From NCBI GenBank assembly GCA_030549205.1, contig JAUKTV010000017.1, forward strand, positions 310,001 through 374,000: a DNA stretch of 64,000 nucleotides, written 5' to 3'. Positions 10,299 through 22,314 of this stretch are shown here, piece by piece; position 1 is the first letter of the stretch, and each line of letters starts with the position of its first letter. The position numbers and the translations under genes were made by a program. The notes beneath the pieces were generated by a model. It was given only the letters and a program-made list of their open reading frames with translations. It searched no databases and had not been told where the DNA came from. Source of the DNA: Apiosordaria backusii (lineage: Eukaryota > Ascomycota > Sordariomycetes > Sordariales > Lasiosphaeriaceae).

Positions 10299-13200
10299 CT
10301 AAACCTCATCCCACATAACCTTCATCGTAACCGGGAACGGCGCCAACGCGCCCCAGTCCTCCCGCAGGTAATCCACCCCGTTCCCATCCGCCCGCGGCAC
10401 CTTCTTCAGCTCGCCCTGCGGTCCGGGCGCGCGGCGGACGTTTTTCCGTCTGAACAGCGCGCGGAACATCTCCGTCAGGGCGATGTGGCTGACCTCTTTA
10501 CCCAAGAATGCGTGAGGGCCAGCGCCGAAGTGGATGTACTTCTCTAGGGGACGGCGGGGGTTGACGGTTTCCGGTTCGGGGAAGTAGGCTGCGTCTTGGG
10601 AGGCGGTGGACTGTGCGAGGGTGGTTAGTAATAGATTCTGGATCAGGGAAGGGGTAAGAAAACATACAGCATTGATGGTAACCTTTGTGCCAGGTTGGAT
10701 GTGGAGCTCGGTGCCATTGGCTGCAGTGACAGTTCCGGCGGTGGTGGCCTCAAAGTGGGAGCGGGCTGAGCCCGAGAGACGGATGCCTTCGAGGACGTAA
10801 CCGAGGAGAATGGCATCGTTCTGAGAGGAGGATGGCTGGGAGGCGATGGCGTGGATGTCGGCGACGTGATCGGCGCCCTTGGAGGAGAGGTAGTATTCCA
10901 CTGCCTGGGTGAAGAGCTCGCCTTGGCTAGAGGCAAGGGCAGCAGCGGTGGGGAGGACGTGGTTCCATGTGATGTCGTGGGTGGCCAAGCCAGCCTTCTT
11001 GAGCTCCTTGATCAAGTTGACACCGTAGGTGCTCAGGAGGTTGTTCTTGATTGCCTTGGGGCTCTTGACAGTCTTGTCGACGAGGGTGCCAAGCTGGCCA
11101 GCAACTGTCTTGGCTGCCTCCATCACAGGGAAGAGCTTCACAGGCTCGGATTCGACGAACAGCGCGGTGGCGATGATTTGGAGCACGGCGTAGAGCTCGT
11201 GCTCCGTGTAAATGCCCTTGCTGTTTTCCTTGGTCGTCAGGGGAAGACCGAAAACGCTGGCCGCAAAGTGCGTTGGCACGATGTTGGCGATGTCACGGAC
11301 AAGGTCAGCGAACTTGCTGCCGGGAACCAAGGAGTAGCTCTTGGTCGTGAGGAGCTGGTCAGTGAGCTTCTCGTAGAAAGCCTTGATCTGGTTGCCAAGC
11401 TCAGGGGTGTAAAGGGACTGAGAGACAGTGGTGCGGTGCTTATCGTGCGCAGCGGAGTCGCCAGAGAGCTCAGGCTTGGCCTGGACGCGAATACCAGCGA
11501 CACCAGCATGCCAAGTGCTCTTGAACTTTTCTTCGGCAGCAAAAATGCGCTGAGCACCGTCATACGAAGTGACTTGAGCAGCTTGGGGGACTCGCCCAGG
11601 CCGAGAGAAGTCGAAGAGATGAGCGCGCTTGAGGTCCTTGAGAATCTTGCTGTTCTCAGACGGGGTCACCATGGGATAGTGGGCGTAGACCGAGTTGTAC
11701 GAAAAGTGGTTGGGGAATGCCCGGAGGAACAGCTTGTAGAACACGCAGCCGTGGTTGATGTTCAAATCATACTGCACCTCGTTGAACCCCCAGTTGGTCA
11801 GGTTTCGTGGGGTGTAATCGATGGTGTAGTGACGGTCACCTCTGACCAGGCAAACAGCATCCGACAGTACGACACGGGAGATGGTGTACGTCGGCGCAAT
11901 ACCGACACCGGGGACCATGGGCTCCTTTCTCTCTTCCGCCACCAAGCCAGGATACAGCTCCACGAAATCGGGATGATCGTACAGACGACGGAGCGACTCG
12001 GCAACACCAGGATCCGAGTTGATGTCCTCGAACTTCTCGTAAGGCTTGAGACCGAAGTGCTTGCGGAACTCGTTCAGGCCGGCAACGTTCCATCTGCGGC
12101 CTTGAATGATGCCGAGAATCTCAACGGCACGCATGGACTCGGGCACGTTGCGCGCACCGAAAGAACCAGCGGGGTCCTCGATGGCATCAGAAATGCAATT
12201 GACGAGATCGTCGTCGTTGAACTTGCCATCCGGACCTCTCTGGAACTTGCCGAAGGGACGCTCAGCAGGGTCATCCGGGATCATGCCCTCAAACTTGCCA
12301 AAGCCCATGATCAGCTCGTGGATGGAGAGGTCTTTGCCCGGCTTCTTGAAGAGGTCGTAGTAAAAGTCCTGAATCCACTTGTCATCCTTGGCCGAGATAC
12401 ACGAGTGCCAGCGGTAGCAGAGATTGAACTCGGCCGAGCAAACATTGCCTGTGCCACGCTCGGCACCCTGCTTGGTGTCGACATTGATGCCAGTCTCAGC
12501 ACGAGGATCAAGCGTCCAGGTGGTATCAACACGGTTCAACTATGATGGATTAGCACAAGAAAATTGCATGCAGCCAGAATGGGACCTACGTTGACAATAT
12601 TTCGGACATAATCCAAAAGCGTGATGTTGATATACAGGCCAGAGGTGATCAAACGAGCATGCTGGAACAAGTCGTTGTCGTACTTCTTCCAAGCGGCCTC
12701 CTTCTTCTCTCCTTCGAGATTGGGGTTGGGGGCTGTGAACCTGCCGTCCTCGTTGATACGAGCCAAGTTCTCGGCCACATGATTGTGGACGCGGTTGAAC
12801 ATGATCAAAAATACACCAACGCCAGGTGGCATACCCAGAAGGCGCTTGTCAGCAAAGCAATCAGGCTTCAGCTTGCCATCCTTGAACGTGCGGATGGTAT
12901 CCTGCATGGCCTGGTTGCTGCCGTACAGGGGAGACAAGTCCAAGTAAGATGAGGTCTTGGACTTGCTCATGTCCCTGTAATCTGTCCAGAATAGATCTGC
13001 GAAATGCGTTAGCAAAAAACGCAACAACGAAAGTCTGGCGCAGACACTAACCATGAATAATGATGCTGGCCCAGTACCACAGAATGCTCGACACATTGTT
13101 AGGGTGTTCCGTGTACTCCGTCCGCTTCATGACTGACTCGAAAATCAGGTTGGGATCAGGAAGAGCACCTTGCCGAACAACGTTGGCGGCCACGGATCGA

Positions 13201-13943
13201 GAATAGGAAGTGCCAGCGGCACCAAGCTGGGGGAACATAATATTCTGCAAAGAGTAAGCATGACGACTAGGAAAAAGGGCGTGAAAAGAGAGGTGACAGA
13301 ATCATTGCACTCACATTAAAGGACCCGTCCGCTTGACGATACTGGAACTTCTCACCAACGTACATCGATGGCGGGTGCTCGAGCGAGTACCAGAGCTCGC
13401 TCAGGAATGTGTTGGTGAGTTCTGTCCGCGTCTTGGAGTTGCTGGGCAGGTTGGAGACGAGCTGGATGACCTTTTCCATCGCCATCGTCTTGTCATCCTT
13501 GATCTTCTCGCCCTTGATCTTGCCCTTGATGATGCCGAGGAGGGTCTTGTAATCTATGTCTCACGTCAACAACGGTCGCCATTGCCCTCTTTTGACGTTG
13601 TAAACCTACCTGCAAGTCGCAATTGCTTGATGTCGTCACTCAGTTTCCCCCATTTCTTTGCTCGGCTGAAGGTGTCGGCACCATGCTGATTCGGCAATGG
13701 CACGACGGATGAGTGGATCACCTGACCATATCGCTCGAAAGCATTGGCAACACCATCTTTGTTTGCCCCTGTGGGCTTCAGATCGAGAGGAGTGGGCTTT
13801 GGCTTCGCTTGGCTGGCGAGCAACTCCATGCCCTCTCGTGAATTGGTAGATGAGCTACCATGACTCGAACTCGAGCCATTGAGGGCGACGACTCCTGTGC
13901 CGTTGCTTGCCTTGTGCCCGTTCCCGTTGTGATAATCCGCCAT
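10299..13943 (-). CDS. Psi-factor-producing fatty-acid oxygenase (Ppo family; dioxygenase plus degenerate P450 domain)
   Basis: Six exons (13943-13610, 13553-13315, 13244-13052, 12996-12590, 12539-10668, 10610-10299) join in frame to 1118 residues, the family's usual length. The N-terminal heme peroxidase-like dioxygenase domain has a distal His in SIIIHD (His255, spanning the exon 3/4 joint). YRWH supplies the catalytic Tyr433 and proximal His436. The C-terminal half is P450-like, but the heme-binding loop reads GAGPHAFLG, with Phe1050 where the thiolate Cys should be. In known Ppo proteins, loss of this Cys (as in PpoC, a 10R-dioxygenase) leaves the dioxygenase active but abolishes hydroperoxide isomerase activity. 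This enzyme is therefore likely to release a hydroperoxide of linoleate or a similar acid rather than a diol. The 57-base last intron is a multiple of three without a stop, so splicing it is a judgement based on homology. Confidence 0.92.
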
Positions 13944-15583
13944 GCTGAAAGTTTGGTATTGGGTATTATGGGTTGGGTATCAAAAGAAATGAGAAAATAA
14001 TTAGACGGGAGAGAAATAACAAATATCTGTCCCAAAGTTCATGAAAGATATGTGTGATGGAGCGACAAGACACAGGATGCTGCAGACAGGCCGGTTAAAA
14101 AGGGATGCAGCGAGTCGTGGAGGAGGTCGGAGCTCCAGGAGATCGTGAGACTGTGTTATGTGATGTCACCCTAGCTTGGATCGACGCGCTCCCCCATGCC
14201 CCCCCTCGCGCACTTTTCCTGTCGGAGATCGAATGGTTGGAAAAGAAAAATCTTCGAGTGAGACAAACCCCGCCTGGCTTGCCTGGTGGCTTGATCCGAG
14301 AGCAGGGGAGCTGTTCGGCCAACCTCTTCAGGTCCACAAGACTCGGGCAGTGGCCGAATCCAGAGCGACATGAAGGGGTTGGACCCAGACACGGATATCA
14401 ATCACCCTTGTAGGACAAGAGACCCTTTACGAAGCACCACAGATCGCAGTGCTACGCAGTGCAGACATGGTGATTGTTCTGCAGACCAAGACGCTGCCCA
14501 GGGGAATGGGAATGCTTGGGTCAAGCGGTGGCAGCGAATGGCTGGGGAACTTCCATAACTGGCTGGTGAACTGTGGAAATACCATTACTAACCGGTGGAT
14601 CGTGATGGGCCGTGAGTGGTGGATAAGGGCACTTTGGGCATGCAGCCGACTGCACGTTCAAGCCAATCTTTTACGATCTGTCAAGTGAGGTCGTCCAGAT
14701 GGCTGCAGGGTGTTACATCTGCCAATTACCGACGACGATGGCTCTGCGGGACGGCGGGTTGTCGTGGTCGATCAAGACGCTACCCAGGCCGCTACGGGGT
14801 GACTATCGCGGTCCAACACGGCTTAGCGTCGTGTCCAAGACACTCTGATCCGCTAAGATCGACGCCCCGTTCCTTCACCCGGGAAAGGATCCGAACACTG
14901 AGGGAGCGGGCCGGATTATTAAAGCCTTTAGTATCGATCCGGTGCATAGAGAGGCTGAAACCCAGCCAATGACAGCCTGCCGCTTTGACGAGAAGACCGC
15001 AATTGCCGCCGAGTGACTTCCTCTTCGGGCTCCCTTGCGCAGACCGCATATCAGCTGAAGGCCGGGGGGCTTGCTGCGTCCTAACCACCCCAGTAGTCGT
15101 GATAGGTCCGTAGAAACCGCTACCCACGGACTAATGCCAGACCTGCCATCCTTCTGCCACGCAGACCAATCGTTGGCGAGCCGACACTCGGCATCGTGGA
15201 CCTCTGTGGCCTCCCTATCCTGATAGGACAACCGGTTTTCCCTCGCAGATGTCTCACATTTCACAGCGATCGGCATCTGTCGGGGCGGTCGGGGAAAACT
15301 CTGAAAGGTTCAAAGAGTCATGAAGCGAAGTGCGGATGTCGTGAGAGCGGGGGCTCTCGTTCAAATGACGGAATCTTGCAGAAGGGGGTGGGAGGCTAGC
15401 GCCGTCGATTGGTGCTCGAGGTTGGTATTGATAAAAGGGAAATTCCAGTGTTCGATTATGCGTGTCCCGGTTCGTCGGTGATGTGATCACGGGTCTTTGC
15501 TGCTGCGAACTGCCGTCTTGATTCATTTCTTGTGTCACCCTCCCAGCATCGGAATTTTTCTAAAGTCAGCCCATTGTAGAGAA
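13944..15583. other. 1.6-kb divergent intergenic region
   Basis: Separates the leftward oxygenase from the rightward DUF2235 gene, so it should contain both promoters. Several short frames exist on both strands, but none has a recognisable domain or a convincing start. Confidence 0.5.
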
Positions 15584-17906
15584 ATGGATAAGTTGCACCT
15601 CATGCCTGAGAGACCCGGCAGCCGTGTCGGGGTCCCCAGTCCAGATCGAGAGTCCCACGTTGATGCACACGAGTTCTTCTCAACACACCTGCCATCTCGT
15701 CCTGTTACTCCAATGGGTCCAGACAGAGACCACCAGTCCCGCCACGGGCGGAAGCCAAGCAAGATTGTCTTGTGCTTCGATGGCACAGGCAACAAGTTCC
15801 ATGGCGATGACAGCGACAGCAATATTTTGAAGATATTTCGAATGCTTGACAGAACAGCGAGGGATCAATGTGAGTATGTCTTCCCGTCGCCTTGGGCTGC
15901 CTGCTAACAATGTATTTAGTCCATTACTACCAACGTACGCGAGATTGGTGCTGCTTACATTTTGATTTGACATGTCGTACTAACTTACTTGTGAAGCCGG
16001 GATTGGCACCTATGTTGTCTCGAGCAGCTTAACACACACGGGTACAGTGGCCCGTATCAAGTCATGGTACATGAAGGCCAAAGACTCGGCCATTGGGTCC
16101 TCGTTTGATCAACATGTGGTAGGAGGGTACCGGTTCCTGATGAGGTTCTACAACCCCGGAGATGAAATCTACATCTTTGGCTTCTCCCGCGGGGCGTACA
16201 TCGCGCGGTTCCTGGCCGAGATGCTTGACTATGTCGGACTGCTGTCGCACGGTAACGAGGAGATGGTGGTATTCGCATGGAAAGCCTTTTCCAACTGGCA
16301 AAGCCGCCAGGGTGACCATACCCCCGAAGGAACCAAGAAGAAGAAGGAAATGTACACCTTTATGAAAGGATTCCGTGAGACCTTCTCCCGCCCTGTCCGA
16401 CGCATCCGTTTTCTCGGCCTCTTCGACACCGTCAACAGCGTCCCGCAGTTCGAGGCCGCCTGGATGCAGCGAAGCAAGTTCCCCTACACTGCGCGCACCT
16501 CGGCCAAGGTTGTCCGGCACGCCGTTAGTATCGACGAGCGCCGCGCCAAGTTCCGACAAGACCTAGTGTACCAGAGCAAGAGCGGTAAGAAGCAGCATCA
16601 CCGGCACCCGGCCAAGGATGCCCTCCACAACCTGCACGAAAAGTACAGACGCAAGTCCGCTGTTGCTCCCGCACATCCAGGCAAACCTCCTCAGGACGAC
16701 AGAGGTCGACGACCAACCTTGGGCGTGCCCTCTGAACCAGCTCCTTACCGCGCCCGCTCCCACTCAACCCGATCCCGCCACACCAACAAAACCGATGCCT
16801 CGGCCCGCCCAGCGGACCACGACGGCAAATCCGAAATGTCAATCGAGCCCCACCCCCACATGGAAGACGCCGACTCCTTCGCCGACAGCGACGAAACCGA
16901 CCCAGATGAAAGCCACCAGGACATCGACGAAGTCTGGTTCTCAGGAGGCCATGCCGACATCGGCGGCGGATGGGAGGAAACCCTCGAGGACTCCAAAGTC
17001 GCTAGTCATGTCCCCTTAGTCTGGATGGTCCACGAGGCGATAAAAGCCGGCCTGAAGTTTGACGAGGACAAAGTCCGCGAGATGGGCTGCGTCGAGGCTC
17101 TCCACCACCACGACGAATCCGACACCAATGACGACCACGAGTACCGACCACCTTCCGCCGGTCAGGAACAGCCCCTCAACGACGAGACCGCGCCCCACGA
17201 GACCTCGGAGGAGCCCAACCCGCCGATTCCGAATATCATGATTCGCAGTTCGAGTATGAGCACACCCAAGCTGTTCCAGCAGTCTAGCTTCAGGGACTCG
17301 TTTGCTCAAACCAACGGGGGAGGCGCTGGTGGGAACAAGAAGTCGACGGGCGAAAAAGATGGCAACAGCGGCGATGGCCAGCACAAGCATTCGTCCTTCC
17401 GGGAGATGATGCACAAAGCCCATACCGCCCGTATCCATGACTCGCTCGAGTATGATTGCGGCCTAAGCAAGACTTCTGTGTTAGCGTGGAAGATTATGGA
17501 GTACGCATTTTATCCTCTCGAATCCCTTTGTCACTGATGTTAGCTAACCATCTACTCTTCTAGGTACCTCCCCTTCCGTCGCATGGACCTCCAAGAAGAC
17601 GGCTCCTGGAAGCCCATCCGCTGGCCCCTTCCCTGCGGTGAAGTCCGCGACATCCCCGAGGATGCCCGTATCCACGGCAGTGTGATCCGCCGGATGAAGA
17701 CCCACGAGAATTACCGGCCGGGCAATTTGATCATCGGCGGTGGTGGCAGAGGCGTTAGGCACGCACCCAAGGAGCACGGCATCGGCGAGTGGGTGTGCGT
17801 GCAGAACGACGGGTGCCCGATCGGAGAGGTGTGGATGAGGAAGAGCGCGTGGGAGAAGATGCATGGTAATTGTAACGAGAACGAGAAAAATGGCAATGCC
17901 CGCTGA
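15584..17906 (+). CDS. DUF2235 (Tle1-like phospholipase/hydrolase) domain protein
   Basis: Four exons, 15584-15869, 15920-15934 (only 15 bases), 15997-17500 and 17564-17906, join to 715 residues. Motifs of the DUF2235 alpha/beta-hydrolase family appear in order: CFDGTG (residues 64-69), YYQPGIGTY across the micro-exon joints, GFSRGAY with the nucleophile Ser164, FLGLFDTVNSVP, and GGHADIGGGW near residue 415, which would carry the acid/His part of the triad. Between the last two blocks is a His-, Arg- and acid-rich low-complexity insert of about 120 residues. The bacterial relatives are Tle1 phospholipases; most fungal members are uncharacterised, so the substrate is unknown. No signal peptide. 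The introns have GTGAGT, GTACGC and GTACGC donors and CTAAC branch sites. Confidence 0.88.
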
Positions 17907-18306
17907 ATTGGTGGGGAGAAATAGTGCTACAAAAGGGTTGTTCAGTGCGGTGGGGAGAATTGGCTAGTGGAGCGGTACCATATAGTTGGGGGGCGCCAGC
18001 AAGGGTGTTGCCACAGCGTTGTCGAATGGATGGCCTGATCCGTGTGGTTTTGGTCCCTGACAAGCATATAAAGTTCAAGGGCCCGGTGATTATGATACCT
18101 CTATGTTCTTATTATGCAGTTTAGCAAAGTCAAATTGTTATTATTACACATTTGTATGCTAGCTAGGTACCAACCTTATCACCAGGGCATCGTCTGCGTG
18201 CAAACTGATCAGGTACCTGGTAATCTTTCCATGTGTTTCCCATATTCCCTGTAGTAATATGTCTGTCCATGCATGTACGATTCCCCATCTATCCCACCCC
18301 ACAACT
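17907..18306. other. Convergent 3' intergenic region
   Basis: 400 bases between two convergent genes; no gene seen. Confidence 0.5.
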
Positions 18307-21300
18307 CTAACGACGCCCAGTGGCCACTACACTAAACCCACCCATAGTATACTGCGCCCCTGCACTGGTCAAAAGAACATAAAAGTCCAAACTCAATGAC
18401 ATCAACCCTCCAGCCACCGGCCTCGTCCCCCCAAACCCAACACTGTAAGAAAACGTCTGCTTGTACTCGATCCACTCCCCAAGAGGCGGAATCTTGGGCG
18501 TGGTCAGGAACGGCACATTGTAGCTGCCAATCCAAACACCAGGGATGCCGTTGGGATAGGGCAAATCACTCGGCGCGATCGCCTCGTTCCGAACGCTGTA
18601 CTTGACCTCATATTGAACGTTAGGGCAGAGTATGACCTGCGTCCTGACATGGAAGTCATTCTGGTGGTTGGCAACCACCCTGACAGAAATGTCACCGGGC
18701 AGACCGGGCTGTGGGCCTAGCCGTTCGTAGGAGTATTCGGGGTTTTCCAGATCGTAGATTTCGGGGAGGACCATATCGGCGGCTCGGATTGCCTCTCCTA
18801 CCCAGCATCCTGTCGGAGTGGGCGTTGCCGAAGTGGTAGGGGAAACTGGAGGTTGCGAAGTAGTTGGCTCAGGCTCCCAGCACTGTCCATCGTAGCAGTA
18901 GCCCGACTGGCAGACATTGCCACATGTCCCACAGTTGCGAGGATGAGACTTGAGATCGAGACACAGATTGCTGCACTGGTCTTGCTCGCATTCGCACTTA
19001 TTAGGAGATCCAGTGCATTTAGTATGTTCGGGACACTTGAAATCACACCCCCCACATCTCTCTGGGTCGTTCAGATTGACGTTCTGGCAGCTGTAGTAGA
19101 TCTCTGACCCACCGCTTGGACCGCCACTGTCAACCGGGCAAAGTGCGTGAGTGGGCTTGTCGCATGCACAATCGCATCGATCAGAATTGGCCGAGTTGAA
19201 AGCCATCCACCCGATGGGCGAGCTGACAGCCGTGAAGTAGAACCCAGCCAAGTCAGCGCAAGCCGGGAACTTCCAAACGTCATGCCATCGGACGGTGGCA
19301 TCCTTCCAGCACTGATTCCGCATGCAAGTTCGGAACTCGGTGTTACACTGCCAGAAGCTCTTGTCACAGTTGTCGAAGCAGTTGTCGTGGTCGTTGCAGC
19401 ATTCGCCCCAGTTGAAGTCGGGAACGAGATCGACGGCAGCATCTGCCGCTCCGCAACCATTGGGGGATTCAGCACGTCTACCAGGTTTGGGAACAGGAAT
19501 GGCGTCCGGTCCATACGGGCAACGAGGTAGAAGTGCCAGCTCTCGAGGGAGCAAGCTTCGACGCAAGCTAATGCCAGAGGTGTTGATCGGCCGCGGACTG
19601 CGAAGTTCGGGTAACAGGGCAACAATACCGTACAGCTCAGCGTTCTCCGAGCTGTCAAGAGCCAAGTAGGTGTACCCATCATTGGTGGTGTGCCAATAAC
19701 GAGGAACGCCGGCACTAGTCTCCATGAGCCTCCCGCGGCAATCGACGGTGAACAGTAGTGGGCTGACACTAGTAGAAGATTCGAACATGATTTCTCCAGC
19801 GTCCGAGAAAGCGACTTCGAGGGCGCTCGCTCCATCCAGGAGCTCCAGGACGTAGAAAGACCCGATCTGTCGTCCGAATCTGAAAGACGGGGGCTCCCAT
19901 TCATCGATCGTCGCCAGGATAGCCTGAGCCTCTTCTTCAGTCTCTGGCGCCGGGGGTGTTCCAGGCCGGCCGTCCCGATTGATGATATGAGCTCCAAGCG
20001 GATCAAGAAGGTGCTGCGGAGGAGTCGTAGGTTAGCTACGGTTGATTCTTGAATGGGTAGACCGAGCTGGCCCATAGGAACACTTACAAATACGGCTCCA
20101 GGCGTCTGGACCGGATCGAGCATGCAGCTGGACGAAGTGGGCAGAACAGTAGCGGGAGGAGTAACCTGGCTGGTGTAGTTGTACGCCGGCAAAGTAGCCT
20201 CATAGTACGTGTAATCGGACGTCCAGTCAGGGGAGGGAGGCCAAGAGGCTGGAGCGGTCACAGTCGTGGCAGCGGTGGTCATTGAGCTAGATGTAGGCGG
20301 CAGTGTCGTCGTGCTTGTCGTTGTACTGAACTCAGAGGACTCGGCGCTTGCGGTCGAGGTGGCCGGCGTCTCCTCGCGCCCGCTAGAGGTCGACTCCGAC
20401 TCCTGCGACGAAGAGCTGGGCGTGCTCGTGCTAGACGAGCTCGTCGAGGCCGTGGACGATTCGCCCCAGCTTGTGGTCATTGTCGGTTGTTCTGTTGAGG
20501 AGGCTGACAGCGAACTGTTCTCAGATTGTGTGCTTGTCGTAGAGGCTGCAGGGCTGTCCGAAGTGGTAGTGGCCACAATATCTGTCGACTCTGCTAGTGT
20601 GGAAGTAGTAGACGACTGGACGCTCAGAAGTCGGGCACCCCACACATGTCCAACTTCTGTGGGCGGATTCAGCGTGCCCTTTAGGTAGCACTGACCACCT
20701 GCGTAAGCAACTCCCAAACAACCTTTGGTAGAATCGCACGCGGCCAAACAGCTATTTAACGTTGCCTGGGAAGATGCTGCAATGTCTCCTCCCCCAAAAT
20801 CAACACCACAAAGGATTTCGTAAGCTCTCCCCTCAGATGTGGTGTGCGTGGGTGTCGAAGGCTGACCTCCCGCGCAAGTCAAGGGCAGGACAGTCGTGCT
20901 TGTGCTCGAAGCAGTCGTGGTCCTAACGCTCACGCTACCACTAACACTAGGTTGCGGTGGTGCCTCCTGGATCTTCTTCGCAGTCCACACATGACCAGCC
21001 TCAACCAACACCGTGATCGAACTCTTCGTGTAGCACGCCTCCCCAACATACGAGACATCAACGCAGCCAACCAAGCTCTCACACGCCTCAATACACCCCT
21101 GAAACGTCCTCGTAAACACCAACTGAAGATCCCCCCATAGTACTCCCTCCCACAAATAATCTCATAAACAGCCCCCGACTCCGATAAATACCCCTCCCAT
21201 CACTCTCCCCCTCCACACAAGACGGCGGATCCCTCGTTGGAACCACCGCATCCGTCGCCGCAGGAGGTCCGCCCCCGTCGTCACACTCCCCCCCGTAGTA

Positions 21301-21654
21301 ATCCGCCTCCCCGTCCACACATGCCCAACAGAACTCACCGGACCCAACCCCTCTTCAAATAACACCACCCCCCACATAAGAAACATCCACACAACCCCCC
21401 GTTTCACCACAGAGATCCATACACCCAGCAAACGTCCCCGTCTGCGCAGCACTCATATCCCCTCCCCCATAATCAACCCCGCACAGCACCAAGAACTCCA
21501 CCCCCGTCGTCGGCGACTCGTAAACAGTCCCATTACTGGCGTTATCATGGCAACTGACGGCCTCTGCGCCGTTGGTCTGAGCTGAAGTACCAGTAGAAGA
21601 AGCAAGACAAAACAAAAGGGCAGAAAGCCCAGCCCATCTGGCGAGGGGAGCCAT
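18307..21654 (-). CDS. Secreted multi-apple-domain protein with phospholipase A2-like domain; 5' part frameshifted
   Basis: The start at 21654 opens a signal peptide (MAPLARWAGLSALLFCLASS). Three apple/PAN-like Cys domains follow, each with an LCG.D[YF]GGGD-type and a GHVW motif, then a long Ser/Thr linker. The last exon (20013-18307) follows an intron at 20087-20014 and carries a PLA2-like core. That core includes NGCGAA (calcium-loop type) and CCNDHDNCFDNC with the catalytic His-Asp, then a Cys-rich EGF-like block and a C-terminal beta-rich domain. Downstream of about 21130 the frame is clean. Upstream it is broken five times, each time at a G run (C on the + strand: 21368-21373, 21348-21351, 21272-21276, 21191-21194, 21131-21136). 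One extra base at each would restore the domain pattern. The enzyme activity is inferred from motifs; the PLA2 family resembles group XII/conodipine-type rather than the short fungal PLA2s. Confidence 0.75.
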
Positions 21655-22314
21655 CACCAGTCGAGGCGGTAGGGTGTCTAGAAGCAAAGAGATGACGAGG
21701 AAACCCCTTCACTTGTCAAGCCCAGTGGGACGGGAATGACTGCTACATCTATCATCTCCATACTACTACGCATACCTGGTACACCAAAACATGAAAAAAC
21801 GCCTACCGCGAGTCTTAAAATTGTGGAATCACCCCATCGAGCTCCAGACTTCAATAGTGTGGCGCGCTAGGCGTTGTCAATGCAACCGCCAAGAGGCTGC
21901 AAAAGGAATCGCGGTGACACTTTTGTGGTGTCATCACTGTCATGCCCGGAAATGCTTATCATCAGCCCCAGGAAATAATTGTGACCCCTGGACATCAACG
22001 GGATCAATGCAACCATGCCCACTACGGCGCTGGCACAGCCTCCCATGCAAAGCAACCGTTGTCTTTCAGCTCGCGGAAATCAGGAACCCGAAGGACATTG
22101 AAGAAATGGCAAGGTTAGTCAGCAATTTGTTGGGCCGGTATTTTGCGTTGTCAGGGGTAATCAGGGGTAATATGCAGGGGCGTTTGCGCGCAAACTTTCT
22201 ACGGCCCATAGAGTTCTATATTTAGACGATATCATATCAAGTACAACGCCGATTCAAATAAATCTGAAGTAATTCCTATCCAAACTCATCATTTTCCCAA
22301 AGTTTGCGCACCAC
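21655..22314. other. Intergenic, promoter side of the apple/PLA2 gene
   Basis: About 660 bases with no supported gene. It separates the apple/PLA2 start (left) from the helicase stop (right). Confidence 0.5.

Noticed and set aside
10851..12545. Long (564-codon) open frame on the + strand
   Set aside because: It is antisense to the well-conserved oxygenase exon and has no domain resemblance; it reflects codon bias of the real gene.
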